DNA of 64,000 nt, taken from the NCBI GenBank assembly GCA_023393475.1, contig JAEWLC010000025.1, positions 233,962-297,961 of the forward strand, in the 5' to 3' direction. Position numbers and translations under genes: made by a program. Origin of the DNA: Pseudomonadota bacterium (GTDB taxonomy: Bacteria > Pseudomonadota > Alphaproteobacteria > Rhizobiales > Devosiaceae). This document shows positions 1 through 7,419 of this stretch, in pieces. The first letter of the stretch is position 1. Each line of letters opens with the position of its first letter. A model generated the notes under the pieces. The model was not told the origin of the DNA. It did not search any database and saw only the letters and a program-made list of their open reading frames with translations.

Positions 1-1
1 C

Positions 2-886
2 CGGAACGGGTATCAGGTCCGGCTCCGCGGCGATCAGCTCGACCTGAAGCCGATGCTGCAGCGGTTCTTCAGCCTGTCAGGTGACTCGACTGGCGGCCCC
101 CAGGCGACGGCCATCGACCAGACCATCGCGGTCGACCTCGAGTTGAAGCGGGCGCTCGGCTTCTACAAGACCACCGCCTACAACGTGAACCTCGACCTCG
201 TTCTGCGCGGCGCCGACCTGCAGAAGGTCAACCTGCAGGCCAATCTAGGCGGCGATCGCAGCGTCTCGGTGACCACCAACCCGACGCCGGACGGCAAGGT
301 CATGTCGGTCGCGTTCAACGACCTCGGGACGCTGCTTCGGCTGATGAACGTCTATCCGAACATGGAGGGCGGGCAGGGGAGCCTGGTCGTCGAGACCATC
401 AAGGACCAGAAGATCGACCAGGGTACGCTGAATCTGAACAACTTCGCCTTCGTCAACGAAGCCAACGTTGCCCAGATCCTCGGCAACCACAACGAGTCGC
501 GGGCCATGATCGCGCGCTCCAACAAGCTCGAGTTCAGGAGCGCCGAGGCCGATTTCATCCGCCGCAAGGACCGTGTGGAGATCACCGACGCGGTGCTCGC
601 AGGCTCGACGGTCGGCGGTACTGCCCGCGGCTTCATCTATACGGACAACCGGCAGCTCGACCTCAACGGCACCTATGTGCCGCTGTTCGGGCTCAACAAC
701 GCCTTTGCCAAGCTGCTCGGGCCGCTGGCCGGCCGCGAGGGCGAGGGGCTCTACGGCGTGACCTTCGCGGTGAAGGGCCCACTCGACGATCCGCAGTTCA
801 AGATCAACCCGATGTCGGCCCTCGTACCCGGCGCGTTCCGGCGCATGTTCGAGTATCGCGCCAAGGAAATCCCGCGCGTCGAGTAG
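2..886 (+). CDS. AsmA-like C-terminal domain protein (5' end outside window)
   Basis: The reading frame is already open at base 2 and ends at TAG 884-886, so only the last 294 residues are visible and the start lies upstream. The visible part has the alternating hydrophobic and polar strands of the AsmA/YhdP (DUF3971) C-terminal domain. It includes a sublayer with a sequence like TVGGTARGFIYTDNRQLDLNGTY and a final segment (GPLDDPQFKINPMSALVPGAFRR) that is very typical of the C-terminus of large AsmA-like proteins of Hyphomicrobiales. Known family members are inner-membrane anchored periplasmic proteins linked to lipid transport and outer-membrane assembly. The first in-frame ATG in the window (53) is internal, not the start. 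Family call is firm; the exact substrate is unknown. Confidence 0.8.
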   Translation, partial: RNGYQVRLRGDQLDLKPMLQRFFSLSGDSTGGPQATAIDQTIAVDLELKRALGFYKTTAYNVNLDLVLRGADLQKVNLQANLGGDRSVSVTTNPTPDGKVMSVAFNDLGTLLRLMNVYPNMEGGQGSLVVETIKDQKIDQGTLNLNNFAFVNEANVAQILGNHNESRAMIARSNKLEFRSAEADFIRRKDRVEITDAVLAGSTVGGTARGFIYTDNRQLDLNGTYVPLFGLNNAFAKLLGPLAGREGEGLYGVTFAVKGPLDDPQFKINPMSALVPGAFRRMFEYRAKEIPRVE

Positions 887-888
887 GC

Positions 889-902
889 TTGATTTCCCTC
901 AA
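889..902 (+). promoter_or_regulatory. FNR/FixK-like box upstream of the universal stress gene
   Basis: The sequence TTGAT-TTCC-CTCAA matches the FNR/FixK consensus TTGAT-N4-ATCAA at 9 of 10 fixed bases. A possible -10 element CATAAG lies at 923-928, which would put the start of transcription near 936 and the centre of the box near -41, the usual class II activator position. Universal stress genes in alphaproteobacteria are often in oxygen-responsive regulons. The match is seen; the regulation is inferred. Confidence 0.45.
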
Positions 903-958
903 GACGCCGCTTGGCGTTTGGGCATAAGGTCCCCACATCTAGTGCGGAGGTATTTGAA

Positions 959-1408
959 ATGTATGCACATATTCTCGTTGCGACCGACGGTTCGGAACTG
1001 GCCGGACGGGCCCTGGACCATGCGCTGGGCCTCGCCAAGTCGCTCGGCTCCCAGGTGACCATCGTAACGGTCACCGAGCCGGCTGCGCTGGTCGGGGGCG
1101 GATATGCTGCTGTTGCCGGTACGGCGTTCGATCCGATCCCCGAGCTGATCGAAGCTCAGGAAGAGGCGGCCAAGGGCCTGTTGGCGAAAGCAGTGGAAGT
1201 GGCGAAGGCTGCCGGCATCGACGCCAAGACCGCCTACGTAAACGACAGCTTTCCGGCCGAGGGCATCATCGGCACCGCCGATTCCGTTGGCGCCGATCTG
1301 ATCGTGATGGGCTCCCACGGCCGCCGCGGCCTCGGGCGGCTGCTCCTCGGCAGCCAGACCAGCAACGTGCTCGCACACACCAAGGTGCCGGTACTGGTGA
1401 CGCGCTGA
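959..1408 (+). CDS. Universal stress protein, UspA family
   Basis: A 149-residue single-domain UspA protein, a cytoplasmic Rossmann-like nucleotide-binding stress factor. It opens with the usual YAHILVATDGSELA strand and ends with the ATP-binding signature G-2x-G-9x-G-S (G118, G121, G131, S132), so it is expected to be an ATP-binding member. The start at 959 was chosen over an in-frame ATG at 911 because GGAGG at 946-950 sits 8 bases before it and the protein then begins where the family does. It is monocistronic, and an FNR/FixK-like box at 889-902 suggests induction by low oxygen. Its specific role is not known. Confidence 0.9.
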   Translation: MYAHILVATDGSELAGRALDHALGLAKSLGSQVTIVTVTEPAALVGGGYAAVAGTAFDPIPELIEAQEEAAKGLLAKAVEVAKAAGIDAKTAYVNDSFPAEGIIGTADSVGADLIVMGSHGRRGLGRLLLGSQTSNVLAHTKVPVLVTR

Positions 1409-1409
1409 C

Positions 1410-1428
1410 GGTATGAATTCTTCATACC
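1410..1428. promoter_or_regulatory. Inverted repeat, probable operator of the ParD/ParE module
   Basis: A perfect inverted repeat with 8-bp arms, GGTATGAA-TTC-TTCATACC, lies 37 bases before the antitoxin start. Ribbon-helix-helix antitoxins such as ParD bind palindromes over their own promoter and repress it, most strongly as a toxin-antitoxin complex. The repeat is seen directly; the operator role is inferred from position and family. Confidence 0.6.
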
Positions 1429-1465
1429 ACATGCTAGGCTGATTTCCAGCCACGGAGGTCAGCCA

Positions 1466-1747
1466 ATGCCCAAGGTTGTCAAACGCACGTTCAGCCTGAC
1501 GGAAGAGCAGGCGGCCTTCATCGATGCGAAGGTGGAGTCCGGGGGATACGTGTCGGGCAGCGAGGTCGTGCGAGAGGGTTTGCGCGGCCTGCAGGACGAC
1601 GACGCAGCGATTGAGCGGTGGATCCGCGAGGAGGTCGTGCCGACGCTTCAACGCATCGATGCCGGTGAGGAAGAACTCATCGACATCGATGTGGCGTTCG
1701 ATGAAATTCTTGCGGAGCTCGACGCGCTTGAGAAGCGGTCAGCATGA
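1466..1747 (+). CDS. ParD-family antitoxin
   Basis: A 93-residue protein of the ParD/CopG ribbon-helix-helix antitoxin family. The N-terminal strand and two helices (KRTFSLTEEQAAFIDAKVE, then GGYVSGSEVVREGLRGL) form the DNA-binding domain. The acidic C-terminal half (many Glu and Asp, residues 45-93) would wrap and neutralise the toxin. GGAGG at 1454-1458 precedes ATG 1466. Its last four bases ATGA overlap the start of the toxin gene, so the two are translationally coupled. The perfect inverted repeat upstream is the likely autoregulatory site. Confidence 0.88.
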   Translation: MPKVVKRTFSLTEEQAAFIDAKVESGGYVSGSEVVREGLRGLQDDDAAIERWIREEVVPTLQRIDAGEEELIDIDVAFDEILAELDALEKRSA

Positions 1748-2064
1748 GCCGACGGGTTGTTCTTTCGCGGACGGCCCTAAGTGACCTGACCAAGATCGGC
1801 CGATGGATCGCGGAAGCCGGGGCACCGCAGACGGCACGGCGCTACGTGCAGCGGATCAAGACGAGGCTAGCAGGGCTCGCAGAAGCGGCTCGGGCGGGAC
1901 GGACTTTTGAGGCCGACGGCTCGGAGCTCCGGGTGATCGGCTTCGAGCGACGCATAATGATCGCATACCGTGTGGAAGAGACCCGCATCATCGTGACGCG
2001 GGTCTTCTATGGCGGCCAGGATTGGGAGCGCGCCCTGCGTGGCGGCGAGGATCCTGCCCCTTAA
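1744..2064 (+). CDS. ParE/RelE-superfamily toxin
   Basis: A 106-residue type II toxin partner of the preceding ParD-like antitoxin. The fold signature is visible: an N-terminal SRTALSDLTKIGRWIAEAG helix, a middle ARRYVQRIKTRLAGLAEAARAG region, then strands RVIGFERRIMIAYRV and IIVTRVFYGGQDWERAL. That last strand (RVFYGGQDWE) is typical of ParE toxins of alphaproteobacteria. ParE toxins act on DNA gyrase, while RelE relatives cut mRNA; the target cannot be told from sequence. The TAA stop overlaps the oppositely oriented tyrS stop by four bases (TTAA, 2061-2064). It should not be confused with the topoisomerase gene parE at 15.8-17.8 kb. Confidence 0.88.
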   Translation: MSRRVVLSRTALSDLTKIGRWIAEAGAPQTARRYVQRIKTRLAGLAEAARAGRTFEADGSELRVIGFERRIMIAYRVEETRIIVTRVFYGGQDWERALRGGEDPAP

Positions 2065-3317
2065 ACCGGCTTCAGCAGTGCGTGCTTCTTCTTGCCGACC
2101 GAGAGCTTGATCACGCCTTCGGACAACAGTGCCGCCGTGCCTAGGGTCGCGCGCTCGTCGGTGACAGGCTCGTCGTTGACCCGGACAGCGCCCGACTGGA
2201 CGTGACGCCGAGCTTCGCCGTTCGAGCCGGCGAGCCCGACCGTCACCAGCGCATTCAGCAGGCCCAGCCCAGCCGCGAGATCGCCCTTGGCGATTTCAGT
2301 GGTCGGCAGCGACAGGTCGATGAAGCCGGCTTCGAAGGTTGCGGCGGCCGTGGAGGCGGACTTCTCGGCGGCCTCGCGGCCGTGGACGATCGCGGTCACC
2401 TCGGTGGCGAGGATCTTCTTGGCCTCGTTGAGCTCCGAGCCGCCGAGCGCTTCCAGCTTGGCGACCTCGTCGAGCGGCAGGCGAGTGAAGATCTTCAGCC
2501 ACTTACCGACATCGGCGTCTTCGGTGTTTCGGAAGTACTGCCAGAAATCGTAGGGGCTAAAGAGCTCGCCGTTGAGCCAGACGGCGCCGGAAGCCGACTT
2601 GCCCATCTTTTCGCCGGAGGACTTGGTGAGGAGTGGCGTGGTGAGGGCGAAGAGCTGCGGCCCACCCATCTTGTGGCTGAGCTCGACGCCGTTGATGATG
2701 TTGCCCCACTGGTCGGAGCCGCCCATCTGCAGCACCGTGCCGTAGCGCCGGTTGAGCTCCGTGAAGTCGTAGCCCTGCATGATCATGTAGTTGAACTCGA
2801 GGAAGCTCAGCGACTGCTCGCGATCGAGCCTCAGCTTCACCGAGTCGAAGCTCAGCATGCGGTTGACCGAGAAGTAACGGCCCACATCGCGCAGGAACTC
2901 GACGTATTTCAGCTCGAGCAGCCAATCGGCATTGTTGACCATGATGGCATCGGTCGGACCGTCGCCGTAGCGGAGGATCCGGCTGTAGACCTTCTTGATG
3001 CTCTCGATATTGGCGTTGATCTGCTCGACCGTCAGCAGCTTGCGCTGGTCGTCGCGGAAGCTGGGATCGCCCACCATCGAGGTGCCGCCGCCCATCAGCG
3101 AGATAGGACGGTGACCAGTTTCCTGCAGCCAGTGGAGCAGGGTGACCGTGATCAGGTTGCCGATATGGATCGACGTCGCGGTCGCGTCATAGCCGACGTA
3201 ACCGGTGATGATCTCCTTGGATGCCTGGGCATCGAGGCCTTCGGGATCGGAGATTTGGTGGATGAAACCTCGCTGATCGAGGACGTTCAGAAACTCGGAC
3301 TTGTACTTGGCTGCCAT
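2061..3317 (-). CDS. tyrS: Tyrosyl-tRNA synthetase
   Basis: A 418-residue class I aminoacyl-tRNA synthetase that charges tRNA-Tyr in the cytoplasm. The Rossmann catalytic domain carries the HIGH-type motif as SIHIGN, the KMSKS loop as KMGKS, and the tyrosine-binding YDF and GGSDQWGN motifs. The C-terminal 60 or so residues are the RNA-binding S4 domain. The start at 3317 (MAAKYKSEF) was preferred over an ATG 33 bases upstream because GGGG lies 8-11 bases before it and homologues begin there. Length is normal for the TyrS1 form. It converges on the ParE toxin with overlapping stop codons. Confidence 0.96.
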   Translation of the reverse strand: MAAKYKSEFLNVLDQRGFIHQISDPEGLDAQASKEIITGYVGYDATATSIHIGNLITVTLLHWLQETGHRPISLMGGGTSMVGDPSFRDDQRKLLTVEQINANIESIKKVYSRILRYGDGPTDAIMVNNADWLLELKYVEFLRDVGRYFSVNRMLSFDSVKLRLDREQSLSFLEFNYMIMQGYDFTELNRRYGTVLQMGGSDQWGNIINGVELSHKMGGPQLFALTTPLLTKSSGEKMGKSASGAVWLNGELFSPYDFWQYFRNTEDADVGKWLKIFTRLPLDEVAKLEALGGSELNEAKKILATEVTAIVHGREAAEKSASTAAATFEAGFIDLSLPTTEIAKGDLAAGLGLLNALVTVGLAGSNGEARRHVQSGAVRVNDEPVTDERATLGTAALLSEGVIKLSVGKKKHALLKPV

Positions 3318-3418
3318 CGGCTTGCCCCATGAGATAGACCGGCTCGTCATGAGGGCGAGTACACCCCCATGAGGACCTCATCCCGAGCCTTCCGAAGGAA
3401 GAGGTCCGGGGCGTATGG

Positions 3419-4081
3419 CTAGCGCCCCTTGCCCGCCGCGATTTCCGCGCGGCGCCGGTCAAGATAGTCGGAGCAGCGCTCGGTCAGTTCCTCGATCTTG
3501 CCTTCGTAGAAGTGGTTGGCGCCTTCGACGATCTGCTGCTCGATGGTGATGCCCTTCTGCGTCTTCAGCTTGTCCACCAGCTTCTGGACCGACGCCGGCG
3601 GCGCCACCCGGTCCTTCTCACCGTGGATGATGAGGCCCGACGACGGGCAGGGGGCGAGGAACGAGAAGTCGTAGAGGTTCTCGGGCGGCGTCACCGAGAT
3701 GAAGCCTTCGACTTCCGGACGGCGCATCAGGAGCTGCATGCCGATCCAGGCGCCGAACGAGAAACCGGCGATCCAGCAGCCGCGCGATTCGCGGTTGAGG
3801 CTCTGCAGCCAGTCGAGCGCCGCCGCAGCGTCGCTGAGTTCGCCGATGCCGTGGTCGAACATGCCCTGCGAGCGACCGACGCCGCGCGAGTTGAAGCGCA
3901 GCACCGAGAAGCCACGGTTTGCGAACATGTAGAACAGGTTGTAGACGATCTGGTTGTTCATCGTTCCGCCAAACTGCGGATGAGGATGAAGCACGATCGC
4001 GATGGGTGCGTTCGGATCCTTGCCCTGCTGGTAGCGCCCCTCGAGGCGTCCTTCGGGTCCATTGAAGATCACTTCTGGCAT
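3419..4081 (-). CDS. Alpha/beta hydrolase
   Basis: A 220-residue alpha/beta hydrolase of the small serine-hydrolase type often annotated as an alpha/beta superfamily hydrolase in alphaproteobacteria. The oxyanion region is LHPHPQFGGTMNN, the nucleophile elbow is GFSFG, the acid is in HGEKDRVAPP and the catalytic histidine is in GANHFYEG, so the triad is complete. No signal peptide is present, so it should be cytoplasmic. In related genomes it commonly sits next to the suf operon, as here, transcribed away from it; the functional link is unknown. Substrate cannot be named. Confidence 0.85.
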   Translation of the reverse strand: MPEVIFNGPEGRLEGRYQQGKDPNAPIAIVLHPHPQFGGTMNNQIVYNLFYMFANRGFSVLRFNSRGVGRSQGMFDHGIGELSDAAAALDWLQSLNRESRGCWIAGFSFGAWIGMQLLMRRPEVEGFISVTPPENLYDFSFLAPCPSSGLIIHGEKDRVAPPASVQKLVDKLKTQKGITIEQQIVEGANHFYEGKIEELTERCSDYLDRRRAEIAAGKGR

Positions 4082-4201
4082 AAGGTCGTTTCCTTGGCCT
4101 CGCCGGACCTCTATGCGCTGGGCTCATGCCTCGCGCGCGGGCCGGTCTCTCGGCTTGACGAATGACGTGCCGCTGCCTAAAACATGGGCCGAAAACTCCA
4201 G

Positions 4202-4218
4202 TTTCGAATAATTCTAAA
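4202..4218. promoter_or_regulatory. ICE motif, probable Irr-binding site of the suf operon
   Basis: TTTCGAATAATTCTAAA matches the Irr iron-control-element consensus TTTAGAAYNRTTCTAAA at 16 of 17 positions. It lies in a longer imperfect palindrome (4192-4227) and is 164 bases upstream of the first suf gene. Irr in Hyphomicrobiales represses iron-using pathways when heme and iron are scarce, and suf is a known target. The match is seen; binding is inferred. Confidence 0.75.
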
Positions 4219-4381
4219 CTGAGTTTTCAAAGGCGGCAGTTGGTGTTTCAACCGCTTCCGGTTGTTGGTGAGCGCTCCTTGTAGAGAAAGTGAGCGCCCG
4301 ATTTCAAGAATTGTTTCGGGTTCCCGGCGAAATGCGACGACGTCGCAGGGTGCCATTCGAAGCGCAACAGACCAGGGTTCG

Positions 4382-5536
4382 ATGACGCGACAGGCGATCT
4401 ATCTTGATCACAATGCGTCCGCGCCGCTTCTTCCGGAGGCGCGCGAGGCACTTGTTGCCGCGCTCGATCTGGTGGGTAACCCGTCCTCCGTGCATGCACA
4501 GGGCAGGGCTCTTCGTGGCCTGATCGACAAGGCGCGCGCCCTGGTGGCCAAGCTCGCCGGTGCCGAGCGCGACCAGGTCGTGTTCACCGGTTCCGCGACC
4601 GAGGCGATCACCCAGGCGATCGTCGCCGGCGCCAGGGCATTCAATGTGGATGCGATCATCGTGTCTGCCGGCGACCATGCCGCAGTGCTCAAGGCGGCTG
4701 AAGCGACCGGGCTGCCGGTGAAGAAGATCGGTCTCGATGCCGATGGACGTATCAAGGTCGAGGAGATCGCCGCGGCCGCGGCTGCCGCCGATCTCGTCGG
4801 CATGCGGCTTCTGGTTGCGGTGCATCTCGTGAACAACGAGACCGGCGTGATCCAGCCTGTCGACCGCATCGAGATGCTGGTCGGGCCGAGCCCGCATTAT
4901 CTGTTCGTCGATGCGGTGCAGGGCTTCGGCAAGGTGGAACTGGACTTCGCCGCGCGTGCGCCGGACCTGATGGCGGTGAGCGGCCACAAGATCGGCGGTC
5001 CTGCCGGTGTTGGCGCGCTGCTGATGAAAGGGCATGCCGACCAGGTGCGGCTGATCCCGGGTGGCGGCCAGGAAAGCGGGCGGCGCGGCGGCACCGAGAA
5101 TGCCGCGGTCATCGCCGGCTTCGGCGCGGCTGCGGAGGCGTTCGCCCACCACTTCTACGATGCCAACACGATCGAGCTGGTGCAGCTTGCCGAGGATGGG
5201 ATGCGCGCGATTGCGCCCGATCTCGTGATCTTCGGCGAGAAGGCCGATCGCATCGGCAATGTCTCTAACTTCGCCGTGCCGGGTCTCAAGAATTCGGTCG
5301 CGATGATGGGGCTCGACCTCGCCGGACTGGCGGTTTCGTCGGGCTCTGCCTGCTCCTCCGGCAAGGTCGGCCCGAGCCACGTGCTCGACGCCATGGGCGT
5401 GCCGGCCGAGCTTGGCGAATGTGCAATGCGAGTGAGCTTCGGCTGGTCCTCTACCAAATCGGACGTCGAAGCCTATCTCAGTGGTTTCAGCGAAGTCGTG
5501 GGGCGCCACCGCGCACGCCACGGCGTTGCAGCATAG
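4382..5536 (+). CDS. Cysteine desulfurase, NifS/IscS type, first gene of suf operon
   Basis: A 384-residue PLP-dependent class V aminotransferase-fold enzyme that removes sulfur from cysteine as a protein persulfide. The PLP lysine is in SGHKIGGPAG. The catalytic cysteine is in the long group I loop SSGSACSSGKVGPSHV, which distinguishes it from the group II enzyme encoded later in the operon. The start ATG 4382 gives the family N-terminus (MTRQAIYLDHNASAP); an upstream in-frame ATG at 4262 would add an unrelated 40-residue tail. It is followed after 10 bases by sufB. The operon therefore has two desulfurases of different classes, as in other Hyphomicrobiales. An Irr-type palindrome upstream suggests iron control. 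Confidence 0.92.
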   Translation: MTRQAIYLDHNASAPLLPEAREALVAALDLVGNPSSVHAQGRALRGLIDKARALVAKLAGAERDQVVFTGSATEAITQAIVAGARAFNVDAIIVSAGDHAAVLKAAEATGLPVKKIGLDADGRIKVEEIAAAAAAADLVGMRLLVAVHLVNNETGVIQPVDRIEMLVGPSPHYLFVDAVQGFGKVELDFAARAPDLMAVSGHKIGGPAGVGALLMKGHADQVRLIPGGGQESGRRGGTENAAVIAGFGAAAEAFAHHFYDANTIELVQLAEDGMRAIAPDLVIFGEKADRIGNVSNFAVPGLKNSVAMMGLDLAGLAVSSGSACSSGKVGPSHVLDAMGVPAELGECAMRVSFGWSSTKSDVEAYLSGFSEVVGRHRARHGVAA

Positions 5537-5546
5537 GAAGAAGACG

Positions 5547-7046
5547 ATGGCCCGTTACGATATCCCGACACTCAAGGAAGAGATCGTCGACGACACGGTC
5601 GAGCAGGTGCTTGCTCTCGATGTCGAGAAGTACAAGTACGGGTTCGAAACGATCATCGAGTCCGAAAAGGCTCCGAAGGGCCTGAACGAGGACACGATCC
5701 GCTTCATCTCGGCCAAGAAGGAAGAGCCGGAGTGGATGCTGGAGTGGCGGCTCGAGGCCTACAAGCGCTGGCTCACCATGGATGAGCCGACCTGGGCCAA
5801 GGTGCACTACCCCAAGATCGACTTCCAGGACATGTACTACTACGCGGCGCCGAAGGGCTCGAATAAGCCAAAGTCGCTCGACGAGGTCGATCCGGCGCTG
5901 CTCGAAATGTACGAGAAGCTCGGCGTACCGCTGAAGGAGCGCGAGCTGCTGGCCGGCGTCGAGCAGCCCAAGGTTGCCGTGGACGCCGTGATCGACTCCG
6001 TGTCGGTCGCGACCACCTTCCGCGAAGAACTGAACAAGATGGGCATCATCTTCTGCTCGATCAGCGAGGCGATCCGCGAATACCCCGACCTCGTGAAGCA
6101 GTACCTCGGCTCGGTCGTCCCGGTGTCCGACAACTATTACGCGACGCTGAACTCGGCCGTCTTCACTGACGGCTCGTTCTGCTACATCCCCAAGGGCGTC
6201 CGCTGCCCGATGGAGCTCAGCACCTATTTCCGCATCAACGAGGCCAAGACCGGTCAGTTTGAGCGCACGCTGCTGATCGCCGACGAGGGCGCCTATGTCA
6301 GCTATCTCGAAGGCTGCACGGCCCCGGCCCGCAACGAGCATCAGCTCCATGCCGCCGTGGTCGAGCTGGTCGCCATGAAGGACGCCGAGATCAAGTACTC
6401 GACCGTGCAGAACTGGTTCCCGGGCGACAAGGACGGCAAGGGCGGCGTCTACAACTTCGTGACGAAGCGCGGCGACTGCCGTGGCGACAATTCCAAGATC
6501 AGCTGGACCCAGGTGGAAACCGGCTCGGCCATCACCTGGAAGTACCCCAGCTGCATCCTGCGTGGCGACAACTCGTCGGGCGAGTTCTACTCGATCGCCA
6601 TCTCGAACGGCTATCAGCAGGTCGATAGCGGCACCAAGATGCTGCATCTGGGCAAGAATACCACGAGCCGGATCATCTCCAAGGGCATCGCGGCGGGCTT
6701 CTCGGACAACACCTACCGTGGCCAGGTCTCGGCCCACGCCAAGGCCAAGGGCGCCCGCAACTTCACCCAGTGCGACAGCCTGCTGATCGGCGACAAGTGC
6801 GGCGCGCACACGGTGCCCTACATCGAGAGCCGCAACTCGAGCGCCGTGTTCGAGCACGAGGCGACGACTTCCAAGATCTCGGACGACCAGATGTTCTACG
6901 CCATGCAGCGCGGCCTCTCCGAAGAGGAAGCGGTGGCGCTGATCGTCAACGGCTTCGTCCGCGACGTGCTGCAGCACCTGCCGATGGAATTCATGGTCGA
7001 GACGCAGAAGCTGATCTCGATCTCGCTCGAAGGCAGCGTCGGCTAA
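5547..7046 (+). CDS. sufB: Fe-S cluster assembly scaffold SufB
   Basis: A 499-residue SufB, the core scaffold of the SufBC2D complex where iron-sulfur clusters are built in the cytoplasm. The beta-helix core is recognisable from FCYIPKGVRCPMELSTYFRIN, SYLEGCTAPARNEHQLHAAVVELV and the C-terminal LIGDKCGAHTVPYIE and EHEATTSKISDDQMFY motifs; conserved cysteines and the glutamate of EHEA are present. The ATG at 5547 follows GGAAGAAG and gives the usual MARYDIPTLKEEI-like start. Length is standard. It is directly followed by the next start codon (TAAATG). Confidence 0.96.
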   Translation: MARYDIPTLKEEIVDDTVEQVLALDVEKYKYGFETIIESEKAPKGLNEDTIRFISAKKEEPEWMLEWRLEAYKRWLTMDEPTWAKVHYPKIDFQDMYYYAAPKGSNKPKSLDEVDPALLEMYEKLGVPLKERELLAGVEQPKVAVDAVIDSVSVATTFREELNKMGIIFCSISEAIREYPDLVKQYLGSVVPVSDNYYATLNSAVFTDGSFCYIPKGVRCPMELSTYFRINEAKTGQFERTLLIADEGAYVSYLEGCTAPARNEHQLHAAVVELVAMKDAEIKYSTVQNWFPGDKDGKGGVYNFVTKRGDCRGDNSKISWTQVETGSAITWKYPSCILRGDNSSGEFYSIAISNGYQQVDSGTKMLHLGKNTTSRIISKGIAAGFSDNTYRGQVSAHAKAKGARNFTQCDSLLIGDKCGAHTVPYIESRNSSAVFEHEATTSKISDDQMFYAMQRGLSEEEAVALIVNGFVRDVLQHLPMEFMVETQKLISISLEGSVG

Positions 7047-7358
7047 ATGGATCTGCAGGAGCAACAGAGCGCTCACGCCCACTGCAACAACAACAAGGCT
7101 GAACTCGGCCGAAGTGTGGTTGCGGGCTGCTTCTACTGCTTGGAAACCTACTCGCCTTCGATCGTAGCCGAGTGGATCGACAGCAATAGCGACACTGCTC
7201 TTTGCCCCCGCTGTGGGATTGACAGTGTAATAGGCGATGCCTCCGGTCTGCCTGTTAACGAGCGAGCGTTCCTCTCGGAAATGCACGCCCACTGGTTTGA
7301 TCGACCGGCCGAGCCGGTATCGCGCGAAGAACAATCGGGCCGGGTACAGAACACCTGA
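7047..7358 (+). CDS. Small zinc-ribbon protein inserted in the suf operon
   Basis: A 103-residue protein starting on the base after the sufB stop (TAAATG), so translationally coupled. It has two CxxC knuckles, GCFYC and LCPRC, followed by GIDSVIGDASGLPV and MHAHWF, which match a family usually called only a cytoplasmic protein. N-terminal HAHC adds further metal ligands. Nothing about its function is established. Base composition differs from the flanking suf genes: it uses codons such as ATA and TTA that are rare nearby, and GC is visibly lower, which suggests later acquisition. It is the only non-suf gene in the operon and leaves 61 bases before sufC. Confidence 0.8.
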   Translation: MDLQEQQSAHAHCNNNKAELGRSVVAGCFYCLETYSPSIVAEWIDSNSDTALCPRCGIDSVIGDASGLPVNERAFLSEMHAHWFDRPAEPVSREEQSGRVQNT

Positions 7359-7419
7359 CGCCCCAAGGAACACCCTCCGCCCGCGACCTTGAACCGCGGT
7401 GCGAAGAATGGAGACAACA

